The notes beneath the pieces were generated by a model. That model saw only the letters and a list, made by a program, of their open reading frames with translations, had not been told where the DNA came from and searched no databases. Shown here one piece after another: positions 41,125-49,568 of a stretch of DNA of 64,000 nucleotides. This stretch comes from Streptomyces poonensis (GTDB lineage: Bacteria > Actinomycetota > Actinomycetes > Streptomycetales > Streptomycetaceae), in assembly GCF_014650915.1 (NCBI RefSeq), contig NZ_BMVW01000021.1, positions 49,161-113,160 on the forward strand. Direction: 5' to 3'. Made by a program: the position numbers and the translations under genes. Position 1 is the stretch's first letter; the number at the start of each line of letters is the position of its first letter.

Positions 41125-41805
41125 GTGGGAGATCTGTCGGTGACGGATGGCTTCGAGGGTCCGGACGCCGCGGCGTCGGTGGTGCTGCCGGCCGTCGTGG
41201 CCCGTGTCACCGCGCTCGCCGACCGGCTGGGCGTGCCCCATGAGGAGATCTTCGACGGGCACCGCCTCTCGGTGGCCTCCGGTGTTCCGGAGCCCGTGGT
41301 GAAGGCCCTGCTCGGCGGCCGGCCCGCCGGGGAACCGGATGTGCAGGCGCGCTTCCTGCAGCGTCTCGACCTGCTGCGGCGTACCCGTCTCAAGCCCAAC
41401 GGCCGCAAGTACACCCAGCAGGAGATCGCCGACGGGGCGGGCATGTCGCGCCAGCAGGCGGGCGCCCTCATCAACGGCGACCGGCGGCCCACGATGGAGC
41501 ACTGCGACGCCATCCAGCGGTTCTTCCGCGTGCACGCGGGGTTCCTCACGGCCGAGGACCCGGAGGCGCTCGCGAGCGTGCTGATGCGCACCGAGCAGGA
41601 GCTCCTCCAGCAGCTCGCCGACCGTGAGCGCGAGGCCGCGCGCGGCGAGCGGGCCGCCGACGATCCGCTGGAGCGCCTGCTGCAGAACCACGGTGTCCGC
41701 GGCATCGCCTGGCGGGCCGCTCAGCTGCCCACCGACCAGCACCGCGACAAAGTGGCGGAGTGGCTCGACATGCTCCTGGAGAGCGTCAAGCGACCCGAGT
41801 CCTGA
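41125..41805 (+). CDS. XRE-family DNA-binding protein
   Basis: A 226-aa protein with a central helix-turn-helix (about 88-140: KYTQQEIADGAGMSRQQAGALINGDRRPTMEHCDAIQRFFRV), a family-typical FFRVHAGFLTAEDPEAL segment, and a C-terminal charged helical part. The GTG at 41125 is taken as start; the GTG at 41140, 8 bases after GGGAG, is equally plausible (221 aa). It is followed 14 bp later by an HExxH metallopeptidase-like gene. XRE plus ImmA/IrrE-like pairs regulate mobile elements or act in development, the protease inactivating the repressor. In Streptomyces this pair (XRE plus ParH-like protein) occurs outside phages too. Confidence 0.88.
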   Translation: MGDLSVTDGFEGPDAAASVVLPAVVARVTALADRLGVPHEEIFDGHRLSVASGVPEPVVKALLGGRPAGEPDVQARFLQRLDLLRRTRLKPNGRKYTQQEIADGAGMSRQQAGALINGDRRPTMEHCDAIQRFFRVHAGFLTAEDPEALASVLMRTEQELLQQLADREREAARGERAADDPLERLLQNHGVRGIAWRAAQLPTDQHRDKVAEWLDMLLESVKRPES

Positions 41806-41819
41806 ATCGGGGGAGAACT

Positions 41820-42368
41820 GTGGGCATCGGAAGGGATATGCGCCGTCTGTGCGGCGAGTTGGTCGGTGAGCTCTCGCTCACGGCGCCGGCGGAGCCGGCC
41901 GTTCTGCGCACCGCGCTGTGCGACGCCATGAGCAGACGCCGCGGCCGTCCCGTCCGCCACCGTACGGCCCCCTTCCCGCCCGGCACCGCCAGCGGGCTGT
42001 GGCTGGACATGGCCGACCAGGACCTGATCGTCATCGAGGAGCGCACCGCGCCCGACCACCAGCTGGTGATCCTCGGCCATGAGTTGTGGCACATGCAGGC
42101 CGGGCACCACGGCCATGACCTGGAAGGCGCCGTGGTCGCGGCGCGGCTGGCGAACGACGAGGCGGATCTGCGGGCGACCGTGCTGAAGGTCGCGGCGCGC
42201 ACCCGGTTCGACCTGAGCGAGGAGCAGGACGCGGAGAGCTTCGGGCTTCTGCTGGCCAGCAAGTGCCGTACGTGGCTGGCCGGTTCCGCGCTGCGCGGAC
42301 CCGTGCAGCGCGACCATCTCGCGGGCCGGATCGAGACCTCGCTGGGGTATCACGGGCCGCAGGGCTGA
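41820..42368 (+). CDS. HExxH metallopeptidase-like protein (ImmA/IrrE, ParH-like)
   Basis: A 182-aa cytoplasmic protein. The zinc motif HELWH lies in VILGHELWHMQAGHHGHD (about residues 84-101), the arrangement of ImmA/IrrE-type proteases; a later Glu (EEQDAESFGLLLASKC, about 140-155) could be the third ligand. The N-terminus (RRLCGELVGELSLTAPAEP, then LCDAMSRRRGRPVRHR) is like that of the streptomycete ParH-like family. The start is the GTG at 41820, 5 bases after GGGGGAG. It is coupled to the XRE gene upstream, probably cleaving or otherwise relieving that regulator. There are no phage genes nearby. Confidence 0.82.
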   Translation: MGIGRDMRRLCGELVGELSLTAPAEPAVLRTALCDAMSRRRGRPVRHRTAPFPPGTASGLWLDMADQDLIVIEERTAPDHQLVILGHELWHMQAGHHGHDLEGAVVAARLANDEADLRATVLKVAARTRFDLSEEQDAESFGLLLASKCRTWLAGSALRGPVQRDHLAGRIETSLGYHGPQG

Positions 42369-42455
42369 GGGGTCCGGCAGGTCCTGAGGCTGCCGCGGCG
42401 CGGGGTTCCGGCCCGGCCGGTGGCGGCTGTCGCCATCGGGGGGCGGGCTTCGCAG

Positions 42456-42569
42456 GCACCGCAGGCGGTAGTGAGCACCGCAGGTGATGAGAGGCACCGC
42501 AGGCAGCGGCGGGCGCCGCAGAGGGTGACGGGCGGCGCAGAGGGTGACGGGCGGCGTAGCCGGTGGCCG
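42456..42569 (+). repeat. Six tandem 19-bp repeats
   Basis: Units begin at 42456, 42475, 42494, 42513, 42532 and 42551. The first three share GCACCGCAGG; units four and five share the 14-base CGCAGAGGGTGACG core; the sixth is diverged. The array fills the gap between two convergent genes and is not coding. The spacing is exact, so it arose by tandem duplication and then drifted. Confidence 0.75.
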
Positions 42570-42578
42570 CCGGAGGCA

Positions 42579-43619
42579 TCAGGTGGCGCTGCGTTCGCTC
42601 GCCTCCTTCAGGTCCTCTCCGACGGCGCGGCTGTGCGCGGTGTCCGGCCGGCCGGCCGCTGTCGCCGGGCGGCCCGCCAGCAGCAGTTCCCGCCAGTGCT
42701 CGCGGCTCCAGTCGGCCGGGAGCGTGCCCCCGACGAAGTCGTCGACGAGGGCGAGGAAGCGCGCGGGATCGGTGTGGAACGGGAAGTGGCCCGCCCCTTC
42801 GAAGATCTCCAGCCGGCTGCCGGGCATCGCCTCGTGGGCACGGTAGGCGTGCCGTACCGGCACCACGCTGTCCCGGTCGCCCCACATCAGCATGGTCGGC
42901 ATGCCCTCGGTCAGATAGCAGCGGTCCAGCATGGTCACCGCCTGGCCGCGCCAGTCGACCACGGCCCGCAGCGTACGGATGAAGGCGTTGCGGGAGGTCG
43001 CGTCGGGCAGCGCGTCCACCAGGGTCAGCAGCTCGGGCGCGTCCTGCCCCAGATCGGTGTCCAGGAACCTCATCAGCCGGGCGAACAGCTCCACTTGGAC
43101 CCGCATCCCGGGCAGCCTCAGCAGGGCCAGCAGCAGCTGGGCGCCCGGCAGCGACACGGCCCGCAGCACGGGGTTCACCTCACGGCCCACCCCTCCGGCG
43201 CTGACCAGGATCAGCCGCTCGGTGCGCTCGGGGAACTGGTAGGCGAACTGCATCGCCACGCCGCCGCCCAGCGAGTGCCCGGCCAGGGTGGCGGACTCGA
43301 TGCCGAGCGCGGTGAGCAGGTCGCGCACCCCGTTGGCGTACGCGGCCACGGAGTAGTCGGCCCGCGGCTTGTCCGAGGCTCCGTGGCCGAGGAGGTCGGG
43401 CGCGATCACGGTGTGCCGGCGGGCGAGGTCGGGGATGACCTCGGCCCAGGTCGCCGAGGAGTCGCCGATGCCGTGGATGAGGACGAGCGGGGGGCCCTCC
43501 CCGGCCAGGCGGTACGCGCGGCGGTAGCCGTGTACGACCCGGTGGCGCAGTTCCAGCTCCCCGTCGGCGACCGACCGCAGACGGGCACAGAGTGGGCGCC
43601 GGCGCGGTGCTTCGTCCAC
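42579..43619 (-). CDS. Alpha/beta-fold hydrolase
   Basis: A 346-aa serine hydrolase. The oxyanion-loop motif is VLIHGIGDSSATW (about 47-59), the nucleophile elbow AGHSLGGGVAMQFAYQFPER (about 113-132), the acid in MLMWGDRDSVVP and the catalytic His in FEGAGHFPFHTDPARF. This is the arrangement of esterases and epoxide-hydrolase-like enzymes with a cap domain (about 150-230). The substrate is unknown. The start is the GTG at 43619. Residues from about 310 to the end are Ala/Arg-rich and may be disordered. It ends 9 bp from the 19-bp repeat array. Confidence 0.88.
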   Translation of the reverse strand: MDEAPRRRPLCARLRSVADGELELRHRVVHGYRRAYRLAGEGPPLVLIHGIGDSSATWAEVIPDLARRHTVIAPDLLGHGASDKPRADYSVAAYANGVRDLLTALGIESATLAGHSLGGGVAMQFAYQFPERTERLILVSAGGVGREVNPVLRAVSLPGAQLLLALLRLPGMRVQVELFARLMRFLDTDLGQDAPELLTLVDALPDATSRNAFIRTLRAVVDWRGQAVTMLDRCYLTEGMPTMLMWGDRDSVVPVRHAYRAHEAMPGSRLEIFEGAGHFPFHTDPARFLALVDDFVGGTLPADWSREHWRELLLAGRPATAAGRPDTAHSRAVGEDLKEASERSAT

Positions 43620-43862
43620 GGGCTGCCTCCTGTCCTCGGGCCGCCGCGGCGGCCGAAGGCGTCCCCTCCGGTACCTCCGGCGCGAAACGCCCGCTTTTCC
43701 AGGGGTTTCGTGAGGATTCCCCTCCGCTGAGCGGGCGAACCTCCGGGCACGGGAACGGGATTGTCAGTGGTGGGCGGCAAGCTGGGGGTGTGCCACCGCC
43801 GTGCCGGCGGCGCACATGCCGATGGAACCGTCCTGACCCGTCCGACCAGGGAGAGCCGTCCG

Positions 43863-44090
43863 ATGCAGACCGCCGTACTGACCGACCGCGAACGCGCCGC
43901 CGTCCAGGCCTATCTGCGGCTGACGCGGACCGTACGAGCCGCCTTCGACGGTCCGCCGAACGGAGACCGGCCACCGCTGGTGCCGACCGTCGCGCTGGCG
44001 GAGGCCGAAAGGGCACTGACGGCAGCCGGGTTCGCGGGCAACGAGGAGGAATTCTTCCGGCTGCTCAGGAGCTGGTGCGCCGAGGTGTGA
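43863..44090 (+). CDS. Small conserved hypothetical protein
   Basis: A 75-aa, largely helical acidic protein (MQTAVLTDRERAAVQAYLRL...EEEFFRLLRSWCAEV) with no recognised motif. The start is the ATG at 43863, 8 bases after AGGGAGAG. The composition and the clear ribosome-binding site favour a real gene. It ends 40 bp from the convergent phosphopantetheinyl transferase. Function unknown. Confidence 0.6.
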   Translation: MQTAVLTDRERAAVQAYLRLTRTVRAAFDGPPNGDRPPLVPTVALAEAERALTAAGFAGNEEEFFRLLRSWCAEV

Positions 44091-44130
44091 CCGCGGTGGC
44101 GGTGGCGCCGGCCCACTGGGGTCACCCCGA

Positions 44131-44862
44131 TCACCGGGTTCCCGGGACCCCCGCCGGGAACGGCACCCGCACCGCCGTGGCCACCAGACCCCGCCGCACG
44201 ATCCAGCGGCCGTCGAAGGCCGTGATCCGGCGGCCGTTCACCACGGGCCCGGGGACGAGGAGTTCGGCGCGGAAGGTGCCCGTGCGGGCGCCGGGGTCCG
44301 CGGACACGTCGATGTCGGCCTCCGCGAAGTCCAGCCACTTGCCCGTGAGGGGGAACCACGCCTTGTAGACCGACTCCTTGGCACTGAACAGCAGCCGGTC
44401 CCAGTGCACACCGGGCCGGCCGGCCGTCAGCCGGCGCAGCCGGTCCTCCTCGGCGGGCAGGGCTATCGCCTCCTGCACGCCCTCCGGGAGGGGCGCGTGC
44501 GGCTCGGCGTCGATGCCCAGGGAGGCGAGGTCGGCGGCGCGGACGAGCGCGGCGGCGCAGTAGCCCTCGCAGTGCGTCATGCTGCCGGTCAGCCCGGCCG
44601 GCCAGACGGGCGCGCCCCGCTCGCCGGGCAGAATCGCCTGCGCGGGCACGCCGAGCTTCTCCATGGCCCGGCGGGCACAGCCGCGCACGGCGGTGAACTC
44701 GCGGCGGCGCTTGTGCACCGCCCGTGCCATGAGCGCCTCCTCCTCGGGGAAGAGCACCGCGCCCCCGGCCGTGTCCGTGCCGTCGTCCGCGCCGGCCCGG
44801 TCGTGGTCGTCGTCATGTCTCTCCACGACCACGACCGGCTCCGGGAGCAGCTCCTCGATCAC
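44131..44862 (-). CDS. 4'-phosphopantetheinyl transferase (Sfp/PptA-like)
   Basis: Transfers phosphopantetheine from CoA to carrier proteins of polyketide, peptide or fatty-acid synthases. The 243-aa protein has the family motifs RRREFTAVRGCARRAMEKLG (about 60-80), GSMTHCEGYCAAAL (about 100-113), GIDAEPH and the magnesium-binding LLFSAKESVYKAWFPLTG (about 160-177). From memory it is very similar to S. coelicolor SCO6673. The start is the GTG at 44862 with GGAGG 9 bases upstream; an extension to 45024 would overlap the upstream gene heavily. It overlaps the metallophosphoesterase end by 50 bp, so both are on one mRNA. No PKS or NRPS gene is in the window, so it serves distant clusters. Confidence 0.94.
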   Translation of the reverse strand: MIEELLPEPVVVVERHDDDHDRAGADDGTDTAGGAVLFPEEEALMARAVHKRRREFTAVRGCARRAMEKLGVPAQAILPGERGAPVWPAGLTGSMTHCEGYCAAALVRAADLASLGIDAEPHAPLPEGVQEAIALPAEEDRLRRLTAGRPGVHWDRLLFSAKESVYKAWFPLTGKWLDFAEADIDVSADPGARTGTFRAELLVPGPVVNGRRITAFDGRWIVRRGLVATAVRVPFPAGVPGTR

Positions 44863-45733
44863 CGGGTCCGACCTCCATCGGCAGAATGCGGCGCGGCCTT
44901 CCCGGCGGTTCCGGGCGCGGGCGCCACTCGCGGGGATAGCCCACCGACACCTCCTCGAAGCGGACCCCGTCCAGCCGGGTGGTCCGCGGGATGTGCAGAT
45001 GGCCGTAGACCATCGCGGCGACACGGAAGCGGCGGTGCCAGTCGGCGGTCAGCCGGGTGCCGCACCACATCGCGAACTCGGGGTAGTGCAGGACGTCCGT
45101 CGGGTGCCGGTCCAGGGGGTAGTGGTTGACCAGCACCGTCGGCAGCTCCGCGGGCAGCTCGGCGAGCCGTCGCCCGGTCTCGGCGACCCGCGCCCAGCAC
45201 CAGGCCTCCCGGCTCGGGTACGGATCCGGGTGGAGCATGTGCTCGTCGGTGCACACGACCCCCGTCCCGTACGCGTACGCCAGGCCCTCGTCCTTCGTCG
45301 TACAGCCCGCGGGCAGGAACGAGTAGTCGTACAGGAGGAAGAGCGGGGCGACGACGACGGGGCCGCCCGGGCCCTCCCACACCGGGTACGGGTCCTCGGG
45401 CGTCGTGACGCCCAGTTCCCGGCAGAGCTCGACGAGATGCGCGTACCGTGCGGCGCCGCGCAGGGTGACCGGGTCCTTCGGGTGGGTCCACAGCTCGTGG
45501 TTGCCGGGGGTCCAGACGACCTTGGCGAAACGGCCGGCGAGGGTCTCGAGGGTCCAGCGGATGTCGGCGACGGTCTCGGCGACGTCCCCGGCCACCAGGA
45601 GCCAGTCGCCGTCGCTCTCGGGACGGAGCCCCTCCACCAGCGCACGGTTCTCGGGATAGGCGACATGGAGATCGCTGATGGCTAACAGACTCCCCGTGCG
45701 GCCGGCCGTCGGCTCCACCCTCGCTCCCTCCAC
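44813..45733 (-). CDS. Metallophosphoesterase
   Basis: A 306-aa calcineurin-like phosphoesterase with the complete set of metal motifs: SDLHVAYPENR (about 20-30), LLVAGDVAET, WTPGNHELWTHP, LVNHYPLDRHP and MVYGHLHIPRTTRLDG. The last 20 residues (GDRGAAPGAGRGRGET) are low-complexity and are encoded where the transferase gene begins. This enzyme and the phosphopantetheinyl transferase are neighbours in many streptomycetes. Whether it removes phosphopantetheine or hydrolyses a CoA-related nucleotide is only a hypothesis suggested by that pairing. The start is the GTG/ATG position at 45733. Confidence 0.9.
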   Translation of the reverse strand: MEGARVEPTAGRTGSLLAISDLHVAYPENRALVEGLRPESDGDWLLVAGDVAETVADIRWTLETLAGRFAKVVWTPGNHELWTHPKDPVTLRGAARYAHLVELCRELGVTTPEDPYPVWEGPGGPVVVAPLFLLYDYSFLPAGCTTKDEGLAYAYGTGVVCTDEHMLHPDPYPSREAWCWARVAETGRRLAELPAELPTVLVNHYPLDRHPTDVLHYPEFAMWCGTRLTADWHRRFRVAAMVYGHLHIPRTTRLDGVRFEEVSVGYPREWRPRPEPPGRPRRILPMEVGPGDRGAAPGAGRGRGET

Positions 45734-45993
45734 TGACCCGTTGGTAACACGAGATCACATAGGCGCACCGCCGGACAAGTGCGCCCCCGCCCAGCCCGCG
45801 GGTGCGTCCGCCGCGTCCGGCACACAGGATTAACACGCGCGTGACAGAAACAGGGGTCCGCGTGGCTCTATGATCGCCCCTACCACCACCGCCGCGCCCC
45901 GTCGTCAGCGTACGGCGGTCGGGCGTACCCCACTCCCCCTGGCCGGGCACGGCCCGCTCCCCCCTGCCCGCGAACCCTCGAAAGGCGGCCTGC

Positions 45994-47115
45994 ATGGTCT
46001 CTCGCGTACGCGTCTGGCTCAACCGCACGTACGCGGAGAACGTGTTCTTCATGGATCAGCTGAGAAGCAATCCGCAGGGCCGCCCGGTCGAGATCCACGC
46101 CACCCACGGCGACCCCGACTCCCCCGTGCTGGCCGCCGCCGACACCGCCGAGCTGGAACCGGAGGGCCTGTCCCCGGCCGCGTACGTGGAGTACGCCCTC
46201 GACCAGTGCCGGCGGCGGGGCGTCGACGTGTTCGTGCCCCGGCTGCACCAGGCGGCCGTCGCCGCGCACCGCGCGGACTTCGCGGCCGCGGGCACGGCCC
46301 TGCTGGCGCCGCCCGCGGAGGCCGTCCGGGTGTTCGAGGACAAGGTGACGGCGTACGAGGCCGTCGAGGCGCTCGGGGTGCCGGTGCCGCCGTACCACCG
46401 CGCCCGGAACGCGGACCAACTGCTCGCCGCTGTCGAGGAGTTGGAGGCCGCCGGGCACACGGTGTGCTTCAAGCCGGCGGCCGGCGCGGGCGGCGTGGGC
46501 TTCCGGGTCGTGACCCGCGCCCCGTTCTCGCTCGCACATCTGAGCGGGTTCCCTGGCCCGTACGTGCCGCTCGACCTGGTCGTGGCGGCGCTGCGCGGGG
46601 CCGGGGAGCCGGTCGACTGGCTGGTGATGCCCCGGCTGGCGGAGCCGGAGGTGTCCGTGGACTGCCTCACCGGCCCCGACGGGCGGGTCCGCATGGCGGT
46701 GGGCCGCACGAAGAACGGCCGCCGCCGCGGCTTCACGCTGCACCCGTCGGTCATCGAGCCGGCCCGCCGGATCGCGGAGGGCTTCGGCCTGCACTACCTG
46801 ACGAACATCCAGTTCCGCATGTTCGGGGACGAGCCGGTCCTCATGGACGTCAACACCCGCCCGGCGGGCGGCCTCCACCAGCTGTCCCTGTGCGGTCTCA
46901 ACGCGCCCTGGGCGGCGGTGCGGCTGGCGCTCGGCGAGGACCCGGGCGAGCTGCGTCCGCAGCGCCTCGGCCAGGACTACGCGGTCGTCTCCGGTCCCCG
47001 CCCGGTGCGCCCGGTGTCCCTGCCCTACCAGCGTCCGGATGCGGCCGCGGGCTCCGCCGCATCCGCCGCCCCCGCCGTGCGGCCGGCGTCGACGGGCAGC
47101 CCGCTGGCGGTGTGA
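45994..47115 (+). CDS. ATP-grasp-fold ligase
   Basis: A 373-aa protein of the ATP-grasp superfamily (carboxylate-amine ligation via acyl phosphate). Visible parts are an N-terminal pre-ATP-grasp domain (VWLNRTYAENVFFMDQLRSNP), FEDKVTAYEAVEALGVPVPPY (about 110-130), the lysine/loop region CFKPAAGAGGVGFRV (about 156-170) and the metal-binding end FGDEPVLMDVNTRPAGGLHQLSL (about 275-297). It resembles carbamoyl-phosphate-synthase-like ATP-grasp proteins. It is divergent from the metallophosphoesterase across 260 bp without obvious symmetry. The tail is Ala/Pro-rich. Its substrates are unknown. Confidence 0.87.
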   Translation: MVSRVRVWLNRTYAENVFFMDQLRSNPQGRPVEIHATHGDPDSPVLAAADTAELEPEGLSPAAYVEYALDQCRRRGVDVFVPRLHQAAVAAHRADFAAAGTALLAPPAEAVRVFEDKVTAYEAVEALGVPVPPYHRARNADQLLAAVEELEAAGHTVCFKPAAGAGGVGFRVVTRAPFSLAHLSGFPGPYVPLDLVVAALRGAGEPVDWLVMPRLAEPEVSVDCLTGPDGRVRMAVGRTKNGRRRGFTLHPSVIEPARRIAEGFGLHYLTNIQFRMFGDEPVLMDVNTRPAGGLHQLSLCGLNAPWAAVRLALGEDPGELRPQRLGQDYAVVSGPRPVRPVSLPYQRPDAAAGSAASAAPAVRPASTGSPLAV

Positions 47116-47153
47116 GCGGCCGGGCCGCGGGCGGCCTCACCGGAGGTCTGCCC

Positions 47154-48032
47154 TCACCGGTCCGGATAGCCCCACGCCCGCGCGATCTCCGCCAGGCGCG
47201 GGGAGAGCGGAGCCTCCGGACCGGCCTCGCGGGCGCGCTGGATGCGCCCCGACTTGATGGTGCTGGACCAGTCCCCGAGCTGGGGGCGGAAGGTGCCGTG
47301 GTCCTGGCTGCCGTAGTCGAGCATGCCGGGCTCCCAGGGCACGTCCAGGTGGTCGCACAGGCCCCGCGTCACCTTCTCCGGCTCGGCGGTGAGCTCCTCG
47401 TACTTGATCATGTGGACGGGGAGGCTCTGCCGGGCCTCCTCCAGCTTCTCGCTGTACCGCGACACCTCGGCGCGGATGGCCTCGGGGTCCGGGTCCGTGC
47501 GCCGGTGGGTCAGCGAGGTGATGACCGCGCCCGGGTGGCGCAGCAGCAGGATGTACCGGGCGTTCGGCCAGCAGCGGTTCAGCCGCGGCCAGATGAGGGT
47601 GTTCGGCGGGGTCTTGTCGACGATGATCTCCTTGCCGCTGCGGGTGAGTTCGAGGTGCAGCAGCCGGTCCCACAGCACATGCTCGATCTCGGTCCGGTCG
47701 AGTTCGAGCGCCTTCATGGCGTCGGCGGTGAAGTCGCGGGCGAAACGGGCGTGCACGGTGCGCAGATGCATCTCGTGCGGGGCCCGGATACGGCTGTGGC
47801 TGTTCAGCAGGACCCTCAGCAGGGTCGAGCCGGACCGCACGGAGGACAGGACGAACACCGGCGACTCCACCAGGCGCGGGGCGCGCGGGGCCTCGTACGC
47901 CTCGGCCCCGTCGGTCGGGCGGGGCGAGGGCACGGCACCGAGCCCGCGGCGCGGCGGGCTCACCGCCTGGACCATCAGCCTGCCGCGGCGCCTGAGCCCC
48001 TTGCCGATCGCGGACATACGCGGGTCTCCCAC
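47154..48032 (-). CDS. Sulfotransferase family protein
   Basis: A 292-aa PAPS-dependent sulfotransferase-like protein. The 5'-phosphosulfate loop is VFVLSSVRSGSTLLRVLLNSH (about 59-79) and the 3'-phosphate region ARYILLLRHPGAVITSL (about 158-174); DKTPPNTLIWPRL precedes it and YEELTAEPEKVTRGLCDHL (about 213-231) follows, all family landmarks. The substrate is unknown. The start is the GTG at 48032, with GGAGGG 7 bases upstream; the ATG at 48017 is an alternative. It converges on the ATP-grasp gene 38 bp away. A sulfatase in the same region (53275-55083) is not obviously linked. Confidence 0.88.
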   Translation of the reverse strand: MGDPRMSAIGKGLRRRGRLMVQAVSPPRRGLGAVPSPRPTDGAEAYEAPRAPRLVESPVFVLSSVRSGSTLLRVLLNSHSRIRAPHEMHLRTVHARFARDFTADAMKALELDRTEIEHVLWDRLLHLELTRSGKEIIVDKTPPNTLIWPRLNRCWPNARYILLLRHPGAVITSLTHRRTDPDPEAIRAEVSRYSEKLEEARQSLPVHMIKYEELTAEPEKVTRGLCDHLDVPWEPGMLDYGSQDHGTFRPQLGDWSSTIKSGRIQRAREAGPEAPLSPRLAEIARAWGYPDR

Positions 48033-48133
48033 GTTGACACCCTCCTGCTCACTGCTCCTGGTGCTCCCGCATCACAGGGGCGGCAGGCGAACCGAAAGTG
48101 TCGGGAAGGGAACGAGCGGGGGACGCGGCGGGA

Positions 48134-48160
48134 TCGCGGCGGGTCGTGCACCCGCCGCGA
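48134..48160 (-). terminator. Hairpin downstream of the GH4 gene
   Basis: Eleven-base perfect arms TCGCGGCGGGT (48134-48144) and ACCCGCCGCGA (48150-48160) with a 5-base loop, between the GH4 stop and the sulfotransferase promoter. Confidence 0.6.
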
Positions 48161-48227
48161 CCAGGTGTTTCTCCGCTTCCTTAATTGTTGATGGGAAGCG
48201 TTCACTCCGGTTCGTTCCGGTGCCGGT

Positions 48228-49568
48228 TCACTTCAGATAGGCGAGTCCCGGGTGCACCGCGGTGTAGCCGTCGACCAGCCTGCGGGCCACGTTCACGGAG
48301 TCGACGAGCGGATGCAGCGCGAAGGCCTTCACCGCGGTCCTGCGGGAGCCCGACTCGGCGGCGGCGAGGACCTCCCGCTCGACGGCCTTCACCGCGCACA
48401 CCAGTGCGGTGGCGTGGCCGGGCAGCGGATCGACGGAGAAGGGATGCGCCCCGTTGCCGTCGACGAGGCAGGGCACCTCGATGACGGCCTCGGGGTCGAG
48501 GACCGGCAGGGTGCGCCCGTTGCGGACGTTGAGGATCAGGGTCGCGCGCTCGTCGCGGGCGATGGCCCGCATGAGGGCGAGGGCGACCTTCTCGTAGCCT
48601 CCGGACAGGTCGTCGGCCTCGCGCTCGCCGGCGCCCGCCGCCTCCCGGTTCTCCGCCATGTAGGTGGCCTCGCGCTCGTTGCGGGTGCGCTCCCAGGTCC
48701 GCAGCGCCCCGGCGTCCGGGCGCCGCATCTCGTCGTAGAAGCGGGCCTGCTGGTCGCGCAGGAAGGCGCCGCGGGTGCGCTCGGCCTCCTGGTAGGCGCG
48801 TACGGTCTCCCGGTTGAAGTAGTAGTAGTGCAGGTACTCGTTGGGGATCGCGCCCAGCGACTGGAGCCACTCCGCGCCGAAGAGCCGGCCCTCCTCGAAG
48901 GTACCGAGCAGTCCGGTGTCCGCGAGCAGGCGCGGGAGTTCGTCGCGGCCCGCGACGCGCAGGCCCCGTACCCAGCCGAGGTGGTTGAGTCCGACGTAGT
49001 CGATCCACGCCTCGCGCGGGTCGGCGACGCCGAGCACGCGGGCGATACGGCGGCCGAGGCCGACCGGCGAGTCGCAGATGCCGATCACCCGGTCGCCGAG
49101 GTGGCGGGACATCGCCTCGGTGACCAGGCCGGCCGGGTTGGTGAAGTTGATGACCCAGGCGTCGGGGGCGAGCCGGGCGACCCGCCGGGCGATGCCGTCG
49201 GCGACGGGCACGGTGCGCAGGCCGTACGCGATCCCGCCCGCGCCCACCGTCTCCTGCCCGAGGACGCCCTCCGCGAGGGCCACCCGCTCGTCGTCCGCCC
49301 GCCCTTGGAGGCCCCCGACGCGGATCGCGGAGAAGACGAAGCCGGCGCCGCGCAGGGCCTCGTCGAGGTCGGTGGTGGCGCTCACCCCGGGCGCGTCGGG
49401 GACCCCCGCGGCCTGCTCGGCCAGGACCCGGGTCATGGCGGACAGCCGTCCGGCGTCCAGGTCGTGCAGCACGACCCGGGTGACCCGGCCCTCGCCGCGG
49501 TCCCCGAGGAGCGCCCCGTACACGAGCGGCACCCGGAATCCGCCGCCGCCCAGAATCGTCAGCTTCAC
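48228..49568 (-). CDS. Family 4 glycoside hydrolase (6-phospho-beta-glucosidase type)
   Basis: A 446-aa NAD+- and metal-dependent glycosidase acting in the cytoplasm by an oxidation-elimination mechanism. The N-terminal Rossmann motif is LTILGGGGFRVPLVYGALLGD, followed by VLHDLDAGRLSAM, the metal-site region ICDSPVGLGRRIARVLG (about 170), DYVGLNHLGWVRG (about 190) and IPNEYLHYYYFNRE. The CDSP in place of the more common CNxP is seen in the 6-phospho-beta-glucosidase subgroup. The start is the GTG at 49568. No PTS or sugar ABC genes are adjacent, so the substrate supply is elsewhere. Confidence 0.9.
   Translation of the reverse strand: MKLTILGGGGFRVPLVYGALLGDRGEGRVTRVVLHDLDAGRLSAMTRVLAEQAAGVPDAPGVSATTDLDEALRGAGFVFSAIRVGGLQGRADDERVALAEGVLGQETVGAGGIAYGLRTVPVADGIARRVARLAPDAWVINFTNPAGLVTEAMSRHLGDRVIGICDSPVGLGRRIARVLGVADPREAWIDYVGLNHLGWVRGLRVAGRDELPRLLADTGLLGTFEEGRLFGAEWLQSLGAIPNEYLHYYYFNRETVRAYQEAERTRGAFLRDQQARFYDEMRRPDAGALRTWERTRNEREATYMAENREAAGAGEREADDLSGGYEKVALALMRAIARDERATLILNVRNGRTLPVLDPEAVIEVPCLVDGNGAHPFSVDPLPGHATALVCAVKAVEREVLAAAESGSRRTAVKAFALHPLVDSVNVARRLVDGYTAVHPGLAYLK

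Noticed and set aside
41125..42368. Prophage control region (XRE repressor plus ImmA-like protease)
   Set aside because: No integrase, attachment site, or phage structural gene nearby; neighbours are core-type metabolic genes.
42456..42569. Possible CRISPR array
   Set aside because: The 19-bp units are directly adjacent with no unique spacers, and no cas genes are present.
44131..44862. Part of a secondary-metabolite gene cluster
   Set aside because: A phosphopantetheinyl transferase alone is not a cluster; no PKS, NRPS, terpene or RiPP genes are visible within the window.
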